Virus record (IMG/VR): IMGVR_UViG_3300049043_000142
Location: 1 to 46,961 of that record
Length of the DNA: 46,961 nt
From: a virus
Direction: 5' to 3' (one strand)
Part shown: positions 38,274 to 45,943 of the stretch, in pieces
Numbering within the stretch: the stretch's first letter is position 1
How the letters are laid out: every line of letters starts with the position of its first letter
Notes under the pieces: generated by a model
The model's database searches: none
What the model was told of the DNA's origin: nothing
What the model saw: the letters and a program-made list of their open reading frames with translations, nothing else
Made by a program: the position numbers and the translations under genes

Positions 38274-39272
38274 ATGGCAGACCAAACAATTTCGCAGCTA
38301 AATCTACTTGCTGCTGGTTCGCTGGCGGCAAATGATGAGCTGCCAATTGTTGACATTAGTGCCAGCGAGACAAAGAAAATTCGTGCGGCCACGTTAGTCG
38401 AGGCAGGCATTGCCTTGATTGCCAATGGCAGCATTGATTTAATCAAGCTCAATCAAAGTAGCGAAACAAAAATTGGCACCACTGCCATTGCCGACAGCGC
38501 CATTACTAGCGCGAAGTTAAACGATAATAGTTCTATTGTTGCAGCAAGCACTTCTCCTGGCGCCAACAATTTTACTGGGAAAGGCTGGTTTCGTTCCACT
38601 GATCAAAATCTTTATATTTATTCGGCTGGCAGTTATCAGCAAGTGGTTATGCCCACGGCTGGCATTGCAGATGCAGCAGTTACAACGGGGAAAATTGCAG
38701 CCAATGCAATTACTGATGCAAAAATTCAAAGTGGCGGTTTAACGGCTTCTGGTATTGCAACAGATGCTATTACTACCATTAAAATTCTTGATAGCAATGT
38801 AACGACGGCCAAGATTGCAGATAATGCAATTACTAGTGCAAAAATTGCTGCCAATACCATTGTTAGTGCAGATTTGGCGGCGGGAGCCGTTGATACTGCT
38901 GCGTTGGCCACTAGTGGCATCACGTCTACAAAGTTTGCCGCTGGCGCCGTTGATACCACTGCGCTTGGCGCTTTAGCGGTTACCAATGCAAAAATTGCCA
39001 ATGCCACCATTGAATATGCAAAATTAAATCTTGCTGCTGGCGATGTTCCTGGAAGTAAAATTACTAGCGCAACAATTAGCGGCCTTCAGTTGGCCGCTTC
39101 TGCTGTTAGTACTAGCGCCATTGTGGATGGGGCTATTACTGCTGCAAAAATTATAACGAGCGGCGTTACAGCGGGAAAATTGATACCAATGCTGTCACCA
39201 CGGCCACCATTGCCTCCGCTGCTGTTACTGCGGCCAAAATTGATACTGGAGCCGTTGGAACTAGTGCATTAG
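38274..39272 (+). CDS. tail fibre 1, N-terminal part (frameshifted)
   Basis: MADQTISQLNLLAAGSLAAN DELPIVDISASETKKIRAAT L is the usual N-terminal baseplate/tail-binding start of such fibres. It is followed by about thirty short repeats of the type (T)(T/S)AKIA.NAIT.AKI and TTALG..AVT, which form a beta-helical shaft. At 39176-39178 the run GGG should be GGGG: with that base the reading AGKIDTNAVTTATIASAAVT continues for the rest of the gene. The frame to 39272 ends in an artefactual Pro/Leu-rich tail (PRPPLPPLLLLRPK). The real gene is 38274-40891, about 872 residues. Confidence 0.75.
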   Translation: MADQTISQLNLLAAGSLAANDELPIVDISASETKKIRAATLVEAGIALIANGSIDLIKLNQSSETKIGTTAIADSAITSAKLNDNSSIVAASTSPGANNFTGKGWFRSTDQNLYIYSAGSYQQVVMPTAGIADAAVTTGKIAANAITDAKIQSGGLTASGIATDAITTIKILDSNVTTAKIADNAITSAKIAANTIVSADLAAGAVDTAALATSGITSTKFAAGAVDTTALGALAVTNAKIANATIEYAKLNLAAGDVPGSKITSATISGLQLAASAVSTSAIVDGAITAAKIITSGVTAGKLIPMLSPRPPLPPLLLLRPKLILEPLELVH

Positions 39273-39630
39273 CCACTAGTGGTATTACGTCTGTAAAATT
39301 TGCGGCTGGTGCTGTAGACACTGCGGCGCTTGGTTCGTCTGCTATTACAAATGACAAAATTGCAAACGCAACCATTGCCTATGCCAAGTTTAATCTTTCC
39401 GACGGAGATATTCCAGGAACCAAAATTACTAGCGCAACCATTAGCGGTCTCCAGATTAGCACTGGTGGCGTTTTAACGGCCAATATTGCTGATAGCGCAA
39501 TTACTAATGTCAAGATTGCTTCTGGCACAATTGGCGTGGGTAAATTTGCCAATGGAGCCATTGATACTGTCAATATTGCTGACGATGCTGTAACACTTGC
39601 GAAAATTGCTGACAATGCTGTTTCAACAGC
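38901..39630 (+). repeat. 366-base tandem duplication within fibre 1
   Basis: The segment beginning ALATSGITSTKFAAGAVDTT at 38901 recurs as ALATSGITSVKFAAGAVDTA at 39266, and most of the following 80 residues (NAKIANATI.YAK.NL..GD.PG.KITSATISGLQ) also recur. The offset is 365 bases, 366 after the missing base is restored, i.e. 122 codons. The copies differ at many third positions, so the duplication is old and under protein selection. It lengthens the fibre shaft. Confidence 0.75.
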
Positions 39631-40891
39631 TCAGTTGGTAAATAGTGGAGTTACTGCTGTTAAGCTTGCAAACAGTTCTTCTACTGTTGTCCAGGCCAAT
39701 GCGCCTGTTGCCAATGGCACGTTTACCGGGCAACAATTTTTAGATACTTCTACGGGCTATGAGTATACGTGGAATGGTTCGGCATGGCAACGGCAAGCAG
39801 CAATTAATAGCATTACTTTCAATGATGTATCTCCATTAACCTTTTCAGTTGCATATCCCGATAATTTTTCGGCAGTAATTACCACTGGTTTAGACAGTCA
39901 ATCTGCCAACCGCGTTTTTGCCGGTCCAGTCTCTGGTGGTGCCTCCACTCCCACTTTTAGGGCCCTTACTGCTGCTGACATGCCATTAGCAACGGCTGGC
40001 ACAGTTGGCGCAGTGCTGCCTGGGGCTGGCCTGCAAATGGGCAGCCCCGGCACTATTCAACATAGCAATGCAACCACTGCTGGCGTTTATGCCGGTCCAG
40101 TGACCATTGACGCGCAGGGGCATATTGTATCTGCTGCATTGGTTTTAAGTGCGAGTGATATTCCGCCATTGGATGCAAGCAAAATTGCCACTGGCACATT
40201 CTCCAGTACTTTCCTTGCGCCCAATAGCGTTACGGCCTCGCAACTGGCTGACTATGGTATTGCCCAGGTTAGCGAAAGTGCTCCCACTCCAGAATTTGCT
40301 GGTCAATGGTGGATCAATCCCAATGATCGCTCCGCCTACATCTGGGTGGGCGCTGTTTCGCCTAACCCTGAAGGCTATTGGTTAAACCTTGGCTATGGCA
40401 GTCCCACGCAAATTAACTTACGTTTTGGCGGCACTTATAACGCTTCCGGCAATACAGTTCAAAGTATTAACAGTTATGGCATTGAGGCTGGTTTAACAGT
40501 TGGTCAACCATTGTCGTCTCCCAATACCAGCAATAATGGTATTTATTTAATTTGCACAAGCTCTGGCGTTGGCACCACTCCCGCTCCAAATTCAAATCTT
40601 GCCATTGGCAACTGGGTGCTTTCTGAAGGTGTTGGCTCTAATTGGACAAAAGTTACTTTAAGTAGTGCTGTTGCTGGTATTGGCGATCAAGATGTTCTTG
40701 TTGATGGCGCGGCGTTGGTGCCAGTGGCTTCTGGCGTGGCAAGTCAAGAAGATTTAAATGAAATTTTATGGGCAAGGGCTCAAATTGCAAATTTAACCAC
40801 TGCAGGCATTGTTCGTGCATCAACTGAAATTGCAGTGGCATCTGGCACTGGCGAAATGAGGGTTGGCACTGTAGACGATGGTTCTTATTGA
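39536..40891 (+). CDS. tail fibre 1, C-terminal part
   Basis: Continuous with the first fragment from about 39180 in this frame. After the last shaft repeats (ANGAIDTVNIADDAVTLAKI ADNAVSTAQL) comes SSTVVQANAPVANGTFTGQQ FLDTSTGYEYTWNGSAWQRQ, a small beta domain that often follows shaft repeats, then a transition PLSAADIPPLDASKIATGTF, the motif EFAGQWWINPNDRSAYIWVG and a receptor-binding C-terminus rich in Gly, Asn and Ser. It ends INPVDDGSY-like (RVGTVDDGSY). It would contact the host surface. Adjacent to a small protein gene of unknown function. Confidence 0.7.
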   Translation: MGKFANGAIDTVNIADDAVTLAKIADNAVSTAQLVNSGVTAVKLANSSSTVVQANAPVANGTFTGQQFLDTSTGYEYTWNGSAWQRQAAINSITFNDVSPLTFSVAYPDNFSAVITTGLDSQSANRVFAGPVSGGASTPTFRALTAADMPLATAGTVGAVLPGAGLQMGSPGTIQHSNATTAGVYAGPVTIDAQGHIVSAALVLSASDIPPLDASKIATGTFSSTFLAPNSVTASQLADYGIAQVSESAPTPEFAGQWWINPNDRSAYIWVGAVSPNPEGYWLNLGYGSPTQINLRFGGTYNASGNTVQSINSYGIEAGLTVGQPLSSPNTSNNGIYLICTSSGVGTTPAPNSNLAIGNWVLSEGVGSNWTKVTLSSAVAGIGDQDVLVDGAALVPVASGVASQEDLNEILWARAQIANLTTAGIVRASTEIAVASGTGEMRVGTVDDGSY

Positions 40892-40913
40892 GGACAATGG
40901 AGAGGATTGATCA

Positions 40914-41078
40914 ATGCACGACAAGTTTGTCTATGCAGGCAAGGAAATTCCTCCATATGGAGAGCGTGGGCAAGTATTAGTAAAAACCGCCTCGGCATTT
41001 TATTATACGGCATGGTCTAATATTGATCACGTAATTAATGAGATGAACGCTGAGCTTGATGAAGGCGAATACATTTAA
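40914..41078 (+). CDS. small hypothetical protein between fibres
   Basis: 54 residues from ATG 40914: MHDKFVYAGKEIPPYGERGQ VLVKTASAFYYTAWSNIDHV INEMNAELDEGEY. The start is preceded by GGAGAGG. It looks like a compact soluble protein; small proteins placed between fibre genes are often fibre assembly chaperones, but no family is recognised. Confidence 0.5.
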   Translation: MHDKFVYAGKEIPPYGERGQVLVKTASAFYYTAWSNIDHVINEMNAELDEGEYI

Positions 41079-41085
41079 CGAAGAT

Positions 41086-41091
41086 TAGAAT
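41086..41091 (+). promoter_or_regulatory. late promoter -10 candidate before second fibre
   Basis: ATTAGAAT (TAGAAT at 41086-41091) lies 43 bases before ATG 41129, after the small inter-fibre gene. It has the same eight bases as the portal copy (10909-10916). Confidence 0.4.
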
Positions 41092-41128
41092 TAGAAGAAG
41101 TTAATCGCCACCATTTTGGTCTAGGCAC

Positions 41129-42514
41129 ATGGCTTCTATTCTTAAGCATCTTCGTTCTTCCACTGCCAACAAGCGCCCTACTGCATCGGGCTTGGCGGAT
41201 GGTCAGATTGCCATTAATACGGCTTCTGGCACTCCTGCATTGTTTTTTAAAGATAATGCAAGCAATATTGTCAAAGTGGGTCCGGCTCACGTAGGGGCCA
41301 CGGCTCCTAATACAAGCCCTGCTGGTAGTGCTGGCAATAGCACGGGCGAATTATGGGTGGACAATAGTTTGGCCACTAATGGTTTGAAATATTACGATGG
41401 AGCATCGTTTATTAATTTAACGCCATCAGGCACTGCCACTACCGTTGGTTTGGTTGAACTTGCCACTGATGCTGAAACTCAAGCTGGCACTGATGCCACT
41501 AGGGTTGTCACGCCATCTGGTTTGCAAAGTAAAGTTAGCGATAGCACATCTACAACCAGTTCTACTACTATTGCTTCTTCAACGGCTGTAAAAAGTGCAT
41601 TTGATTTAGCTAATGCTGCACTGCCTAAGGCTGGTGGAACTATTACTGGCACTGTAACGATTAGCCCTAGCGGTAGTTTGGTTTTTGAGGGAAGTACAGA
41701 CGATAGTTTTGAAACGACGTTAGCCGTTGTTGATCCAACTGCTGATCGCACGATTACTATTCCCAATGTCACTGGCACGGTAATTACTACTGGTGATAGC
41801 GGAACTGTTACCAGCACGATGATTGCCGATGGCACTATTGTTGATGGCGATATCAATAGTGCGGCTGCAATTGCTTTGACAAAACTGGGTGCTGGTGCAT
41901 TGCCAACTACCATCACAGTTTCAAGTGGCAATATTGTTGATGGTACAATTAGCAACATTGAAATTAGTGCTAGTGCTGCAATTGCAGACACCAAGCTTGA
42001 CACTATTGCCACAGCCGACAAGGTATCGTTGTCAGCATTAAATATTGATGGTGGCACTGATATTGGCGCGGCATTGGCAGACGCTGATTTGTTTATTGTT
42101 GATGACGGTGGAGCTGGTACTAATCGAAAGGCAGCGGCCACGCGAATCACCGATTATACGTTTGGCAAAGTTTCTGGCGATATTACGATTACATCTTCTG
42201 GCGTAGCTTCTATTGGTAGCGGAAAGGTTACCAGCACAATGATCCTTGATGGGACAATTGTTAATGCTGATGTAAATGCTTCTGCCGCAATCGCTGGCAC
42301 AAAAATTAGCCCCGATTTTGGCAGTCAAAACACCACTACCACTGGCACCAGCACCGCTGCCAGCTTCATCCCCAGCAGCAGCACCGCCCCCACCAACGGG
42401 CTTTATCTACCTGCGGCAAACAGCGTAGCCCTCGCCACTGGTGGGTCTGGGAGATTGTTTATTGATAGCAGTGGGAATGTTGGGTTGGCGTTACCCATCA
42501 GCTTGGAATACTGA
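41129..42514 (+). CDS. tail fibre 2, N-terminal part (frameshifted)
   Basis: MASILKHLRSSTANKRPTAS GLADGQIAINTASGTPALFF KDN is a well-known fibre N-terminus. A Gly/Thr/Ser-rich shaft follows, with TVGLVELATDAETQAGTDAT RVVTPSGLQSKVS (a common fibre motif), TTSTMIADGTIVDGDINSAA and similar. Near 42487 two runs are one base short: adding G to GTTGGG and C to ACCC gives GNVGVGVTPSAWNTDYRVIQ LKG, which joins the next fragment. With all fragments, the protein spans 41129-44270 (about 1047 residues). Confidence 0.75.
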   Translation: MASILKHLRSSTANKRPTASGLADGQIAINTASGTPALFFKDNASNIVKVGPAHVGATAPNTSPAGSAGNSTGELWVDNSLATNGLKYYDGASFINLTPSGTATTVGLVELATDAETQAGTDATRVVTPSGLQSKVSDSTSTTSSTTIASSTAVKSAFDLANAALPKAGGTITGTVTISPSGSLVFEGSTDDSFETTLAVVDPTADRTITIPNVTGTVITTGDSGTVTSTMIADGTIVDGDINSAAAIALTKLGAGALPTTITVSSGNIVDGTISNIEISASAAIADTKLDTIATADKVSLSALNIDGGTDIGAALADADLFIVDDGGAGTNRKAAATRITDYTFGKVSGDITITSSGVASIGSGKVTSTMILDGTIVNADVNASAAIAGTKISPDFGSQNTTTTGTSTAASFIPSSSTAPTNGLYLPAANSVALATGGSGRLFIDSSGNVGLALPISLEY

Positions 42515-43046
42515 TTATCGAGTAATTCAGCTCAAAGGAGGCGGCGCGCTATCTAACGATGGTGGCAATACCGAAATCAGATTTTCCCAAAATGCTTTTG
42601 TAGATTCTGGTTCGCTAAACAAATACATTGCTACTGCCGCAGCAACTCGTTATCGGCAAACGAGTGGCGTTCATCTTTGGGAATACGCAACGTCCGGCAC
42701 AGCAGGTAACAATATTACCTTCTATGAGGCAATGCGAATTACAAATGCTGGCCTCGTAGGCATAGGGACCAGTTCGCCTAGCGCACGCTTCCACGTTTCT
42801 GGCGGTGATAGTGTTTACGGCTCAACAAACCTATGCAGGATTCTAAGCAGCGGTCAAGTTATTGATTTCACAAATGCCGCTCAAGATACTTATGTTGCCG
42901 GTCGAATTAACGGTCTTAATCTTAAATTTTACACAAATAGTGGAAGCGGAATTGATATTGATTCGTCAGGGAGATGTGGGGATTGGCACTACGAGTCCCG
43001 CCAGCAATCGTTTAGATGTTGCAGGCAATGCTCGCGTAGGAACTAA
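42441..43046 (+). CDS. tail fibre 2, central part (frameshifted)
   Basis: Useful from about 42500. It reads YPSAWNTDYRVIQLKGGGAL SNDGGNTEIRFSQNAFVDSG SLNKYIA, LWEYATSGTAGNNITFYEAM RIT and the unit GLVGIGTSSPSARFHVSGGD, which is a repeat class common near the end of fibres (VGIGTTSPxxxLDVxG). At about 42970 (SGRCGD) the frame breaks again; the frame at 42862-43203 supplies GDVGIGTTSPASNRLDVAGN ARVG and SLEFYIGGSWSANDYYSIAW. Confidence 0.65.
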   Translation: MGLGDCLLIAVGMLGWRYPSAWNTDYRVIQLKGGGALSNDGGNTEIRFSQNAFVDSGSLNKYIATAAATRYRQTSGVHLWEYATSGTAGNNITFYEAMRITNAGLVGIGTSSPSARFHVSGGDSVYGSTNLCRILSSGQVIDFTNAAQDTYVAGRINGLNLKFYTNSGSGIDIDSSGRCGDWHYESRQQSFRCCRQCSRRN

Positions 43047-43203
43047 AAACTCAAACAGCCTTGAGTTTTACATTGGCGGGTCTTGGAGCGCAAACGATTA
43101 TTATTCAATTGCTTGGAGCAATGTCTACCAAACCTCTAGTGAAATTAGGGGCATCCAAACTGAAGGCCCCGGCAGCAGTAGGCAAGCGCACTTGCTTTCT
43201 TAA
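42862..43203 (+). CDS. tail fibre 2, third part (frameshifted)
   Basis: Useful from about 42975 (GDVGIGTTSPASNRLDVAGN). It continues ARVGTKNSNSLEFYIGGSWS and SNVYQTSSEIRGIQTEGPGS S; after that, near 43180, another shift gives LAFLTTSNGNVTSERARIDS SGRLLSGTSSA, leading on to the last fragment. The first part of this open frame (42862-42970) is out of frame with the fibre and is not coding. Confidence 0.55.
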   Translation: MISQMPLKILMLPVELTVLILNFTQIVEAELILIRQGDVGIGTTSPASNRLDVAGNARVGTKNSNSLEFYIGGSWSANDYYSIAWSNVYQTSSEIRGIQTEGPGSSRQAHLLS

Positions 43204-43403
43204 CAACAAGCAACGGAAATGTAACTTCTGAACGCGCCCGCATCGACAGCTCCGGACGCCTCCTATCGGGCACGTCTAGTGCGCGTACTATTGAACCATA
43301 CGGTCTTGGTACTGATGGTCAAATTGCCAATACCTATGAAAGTGTCAGCGATACAAATCCTGGTCCAGGTATTGCGCTGTGCAGCAATTCCACCACGGCT
43401 CGC

Positions 43404-44270
43404 ATGGGTCCGTATTTGTACCTCTGCCGCAGCGGAACAGCCACAGTCGGTAGCAATACACTCGTCAGCAATGGCGATAATCTGGGCACTATTTCTTTTG
43501 CCGGTGCAGATGGCACTGATGTAAGAACTCGTGGCGCTGCGATTTATTGCGAAGTAGACGGCACCCCCGGTGCTAACGACATGCCTGGGCGCCTAGTGTT
43601 CAGCACTACGGCGGATGGGGCGTCTTCTCCGACGGAGAGGATGAGGATTGATAATGCAGGGAAAATGCTTGTAGGCGCAACTTCAATCCCGATAAGCACT
43701 ACAACATCTTACTTTGTAGACACTAGGGCTTTTGTCAATGGTGACACGTTTACCGACCAGTGCGCGGCTGTCATGGCAAACGGCTCCGCTTCTGGTTCAA
43801 ATAACTCTGGCGCAAGCACTTGTTATCTTGCTCGTTATTCTACCGCTGCCTCCCTTAATCCAGGTGCTCTTTTCAAAGGCTACCAAGATACAACGATTGT
43901 TATCAAAATAAACAATAACGGCAATATTACCAATTCAAATAATTCTTATGGCTCCCTGTCTGATGCAAAGCTGAAAGAAAACATTGTTGATGCTTCCTCC
44001 CAATGGGTTGACATCAAGAGCCTTCGCGTTCGCAATTACAGCTTTAAGCCTGAGACTGGTCAGCAAACACACCGGCAAATTGGGCTTATTGCTCAAGAGG
44101 TTGAAGAGGTTTCGCCCGGACTGGTTACCGACTTTCCAGACGCTAACAACGAAATAACAAAAACTGTTAATTATTCCGTCTTGTATATGAAGGCGGTCAA
44201 GGCACTGCAGGAAGCAATGGAGCGCATCGAGCAACTCGAACAGCGTCTCACTGATGCTGGTATCGCCTAG
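43404..44270 (+). CDS. tail fibre 2, C-terminal part with S74 chaperone domain
   Basis: The fibre continues from about 43215 through MGPYLYLCRSGTATVGSNTL, GAAIYCEVDGTPGANDMPGR LVFSTTADGASSPTERMRID (GRLVFSTT..G..SPTERMRI) and a final knob. YGSLSDAKLKENIVDASSQW, VRNYSFKPETGQQTHRQIGL IAQEVEEVSPGLV and a C-terminal coiled coil (VKALQEAMERIEQLEQRL) form the intramolecular chaperone of endosialidase (Peptidase S74), which helps trimer folding and usually cuts itself off at the serine in SLSDAKLK. Both Ser and Asp are present, so self-cleavage is likely. Confidence 0.85.
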   Translation: MGPYLYLCRSGTATVGSNTLVSNGDNLGTISFAGADGTDVRTRGAAIYCEVDGTPGANDMPGRLVFSTTADGASSPTERMRIDNAGKMLVGATSIPISTTTSYFVDTRAFVNGDTFTDQCAAVMANGSASGSNNSGASTCYLARYSTAASLNPGALFKGYQDTTIVIKINNNGNITNSNNSYGSLSDAKLKENIVDASSQWVDIKSLRVRNYSFKPETGQQTHRQIGLIAQEVEEVSPGLVTDFPDANNEITKTVNYSVLYMKAVKALQEAMERIEQLEQRLTDAGIA

Positions 44271-44318
44271 CCCCGTTAGTCCTACTCAAAAACCAATAGG
44301 GCTTAAGTATTTTGCTAA

Positions 44319-44344
44319 GCTTAGTAAGATTGTATTTACTAAGC
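44319..44344. repeat. 9-bp inverted repeat before HNH gene
   Basis: GCTTAGTAA (44319-44327) and TTACTAAGC (44336-44344) form a perfect inverted repeat with an eight-base spacer, ending one base before ATG 44346. It may be the terminator of the fibre operon (weak, no clear T run) or a control element of the nuclease gene. An AGTAAG-like direct surround (TAAGTATTTTGCTAAGCTTAG) adds to the AT-rich structure. Confidence 0.45.
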
Positions 44345-44345
44345 C

Positions 44346-44735
44346 ATGAAACAGAAAAAATTTGGAAGGGGCGCATGTGCAACGTGTTGCCCCATTTTTC
44401 TGCGGTGTTCTATTTGCAAGGAAGAGTTACTGTTTGATAATTTTTACGAGCTGAGATCAGATGAAGCCAAAAAGAAGAAAAAAGATTTCCTGGGAATCCC
44501 AAGGGCAAGTCGCTGTAAAGAATGCCAGCGTCAAGATTACTTGAAGAAAGATCAAAATATTAAACTGTATTATGCAGCAAAAGGTAGAGCAAAACAAAGA
44601 GGCATCTATTTTTCAATTAAGCCTGAAGACATTGAAATACCTGAAGTTTGCCCAGTTCTTGGCATGAAACTTATTCCGAAAATTGGAGGAGGACCTTTGT
44701 CGTCACGACGTGAACCCAGATGCTCCAACCATTGA
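44346..44735 (+). CDS. HNH-type homing endonuclease, N-terminal part (frameshifted)
   Basis: MKQKKFGRGACATCCPIFLR CSICKEELLFDNFYELRSDE ends with SRCKECQRQDYLKKD: a zinc-ribbon-like set of four cysteines (CSIC...CKEC). It is followed by YYAAKGRAKQRGIYFSIKPE DIEIPEVCPVLGMKLIPKIG G. This is the usual first half of the phage nuclease family with ...CPVLG(I/M)xL. Near 44690 the frame is wrong; the other frame gives NPDAPTIDRIDNNRGYEPGN. Same family as the remnant at 2368-2721. The gene follows the fibre operon. Confidence 0.7.
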   Translation: MKQKKFGRGACATCCPIFLRCSICKEELLFDNFYELRSDEAKKKKKDFLGIPRASRCKECQRQDYLKKDQNIKLYYAAKGRAKQRGIYFSIKPEDIEIPEVCPVLGMKLIPKIGGGPLSSRREPRCSNH

Positions 44736-44871
44736 CAGAATCGACAACAACCGTGGCTATGAGCCTGGAAATATTGCAGTCATTTCTTTGCGTGCTAATG
44801 TGCTCAAGTCCAATGGCACCGTGCCAGAATTTGAAAAAGTTGTGGAGTACATGAAAAGCCATGGCCTGTAG
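44683..44871 (+). CDS. HNH-type homing endonuclease, C-terminal part (frameshifted)
   Basis: Carries NPDAPTIDRIDNNRGYEPGN IAVISLRANVLKSNGTVPEF EKVVEYM, the DRID...GY..GN..VIS.RAN.LKS core with the presumed catalytic residues. Together with the preceding fragment it makes one gene (44346-44871, about 175 residues). The ATG 44683 lies inside the core's upstream linker and is not a natural start. It ends 25 bases before the next gene. Confidence 0.7.
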   Translation: MEEDLCRHDVNPDAPTIDRIDNNRGYEPGNIAVISLRANVLKSNGTVPEFEKVVEYMKSHGL

Positions 44872-44895
44872 TCGCTTCCACTACGGTGCTTTCCG

Positions 44896-45123
44896 ATGAA
44901 AGGTCCAAGTCCGCATCCTGAGCTTCCAAATGTTTTGACTTGTAACGGTTGCGATTACATCGTGACATGTGACGGTCATTACAATTATTGCCGCGCACTC
45001 CCTGACACCGCACCAGCATTACGTCCTGGCTGCGGAACGCATTTGCATTGGGGAAGAAACCCCATTAATCCAAAAGGTGAAATTGTTTGCCCAATTATGC
45101 TGACAGTACGCCAGCCCTCGTAA
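44896..45123 (+). CDS. small Cys-rich hypothetical protein
   Basis: 75 residues, MKGPSPHPELPNVLTCNGCD YIVTCDGHYNYCRALPDTAP ALRPGCGTHLHWGRNPIN, with five cysteines before the end (CNGC, C, C, C) that could bind zinc. No family is recognised. It overlaps no neighbour. The open frame runs past a likely domain end into the region before ATG 45141. Confidence 0.45.
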   Translation: MKGPSPHPELPNVLTCNGCDYIVTCDGHYNYCRALPDTAPALRPGCGTHLHWGRNPINPKGEIVCPIMLTVRQPS

Positions 45124-45140
45124 TCCTCATTCTCACTTCG

Positions 45141-45344
45141 ATGACTGAACTTTCACCCGCAGCAAAAGGTGTCCTTGAAAGAGCAATGGAATTTTCAGGA
45201 CCAGGATTTGAGCGCCTAGTGCGTCAGATGCTTGGCGAAGCCCTTCGTTCTGCTGTAGCTCACACTCAGCAGCATCGTGGAAACGATGTATGGACCTGCG
45301 ACGCCGATGAACTTTTGGCTATTGCCGACCAGCTTGAAGCCTAG
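45141..45344 (+). CDS. small hypothetical protein, cyanophage-type
   Basis: 67 residues from ATG 45141 (MTELSPAAKGVLERAMEFSG, then LVRQMLGEALRSAVAHTQQH RGNDVWTCDADELLAIADQL EA). The pattern (M)T.LSPAA..V..A......ALRAA.......D..L.IA.ELEA belongs to a small protein that I recall from cyanobacteria and their phages, with unknown function. An in-frame TTG upstream at 45087 overlaps the preceding gene and is less likely. Confidence 0.6.
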   Translation: MTELSPAAKGVLERAMEFSGPGFERLVRQMLGEALRSAVAHTQQHRGNDVWTCDADELLAIADQLEA

Positions 45345-45356
45345 TAGTCACCTTCA

Positions 45357-45866
45357 CTAAACAAGGCGAGCGAATTCGCCATGAAGCTTACGCGCAGCTT
45401 CGCAATAGGCGGCGTAAGCCTCTTCTTTTGTGTTAAAAGTTCCAAGATTTTTTCGTTTTTTATTTACAGTAATCGTTGCCCTGTATTTGCCGTTTTCTCT
45501 TCGATAAACTCCTTTAAAACCCGAGTTATTATTTGATTTTCTTGGTCTGTAATAGCTATTTTGACAGTCCGTCGCAAGCCTTAAATTGCAAATTCGGTTG
45601 TCCGCCTTGTCTCCATTGATATGATCAACCGTAAGACCCTTTGCGATTTCCCCATAAACCAACACCCATGCAATCCGGTGTTCTAAATAATAACTTCCAT
45701 TAATAAAAATTGTTCTATACCCTTTCGCTGCAATTGCCCCGGCTCGCTCTCCGATGGTCCACGGACAGCTTTTGCTCGCAATTCTTGTAAAAATGCCAGT
45801 ATCCGGATCGTAAGAAACAAATTTTTTTATTTCATCCGCTAATGGAAGCGGCTTGAAATTTTGCAT
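45357..45866 (-). CDS. HNH homing endonuclease with AP2 domain
   Basis: Intact, 169 residues. The order is DPDTGIFTRIASKS, AAKGYRTIFINGSYYLEHRI AWVLVYGEIAKGLTVDHING DKADNRICNLRLATDCQN (HRIAW...DHINGDKADNRI.NLRLAT is the HNH core: H, D and N present) and SGFKGVYRRENGKYRATITV NKKRKNLGTFNTKEEAYAAY CEAARKLHGEFARL, an AP2-like DNA-binding domain. It cleaves DNA at a homing site. It is antisense and ends in the gap after the small gene ending at 45344. Confidence 0.88.
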   Translation of the reverse strand: MQNFKPLPLADEIKKFVSYDPDTGIFTRIASKSCPWTIGERAGAIAAKGYRTIFINGSYYLEHRIAWVLVYGEIAKGLTVDHINGDKADNRICNLRLATDCQNSYYRPRKSNNNSGFKGVYRRENGKYRATITVNKKRKNLGTFNTKEEAYAAYCEAARKLHGEFARLV

Positions 45867-45943
45867 TGCTGGCTAGATGAATTCGCGAGCTTAGCCTAAC
45901 ACGAAAAGCGTTGCTACAATTGCGGCAGTAATTCATTTTAAAA

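Noticed and set aside
38274-39700. Possible CRISPR or satellite array because of many short repeats
   Set aside because: Repeats are in frame, vary at third positions and encode a fibre shaft; there are no constant repeats with unique spacers.
41479-42150. 223-codon minus-strand open frame opposite fibre 2
   Set aside because: Val/Ala/Ser/Pro repeats arise from the reversed Gly/Thr/Ser codons of the fibre shaft.
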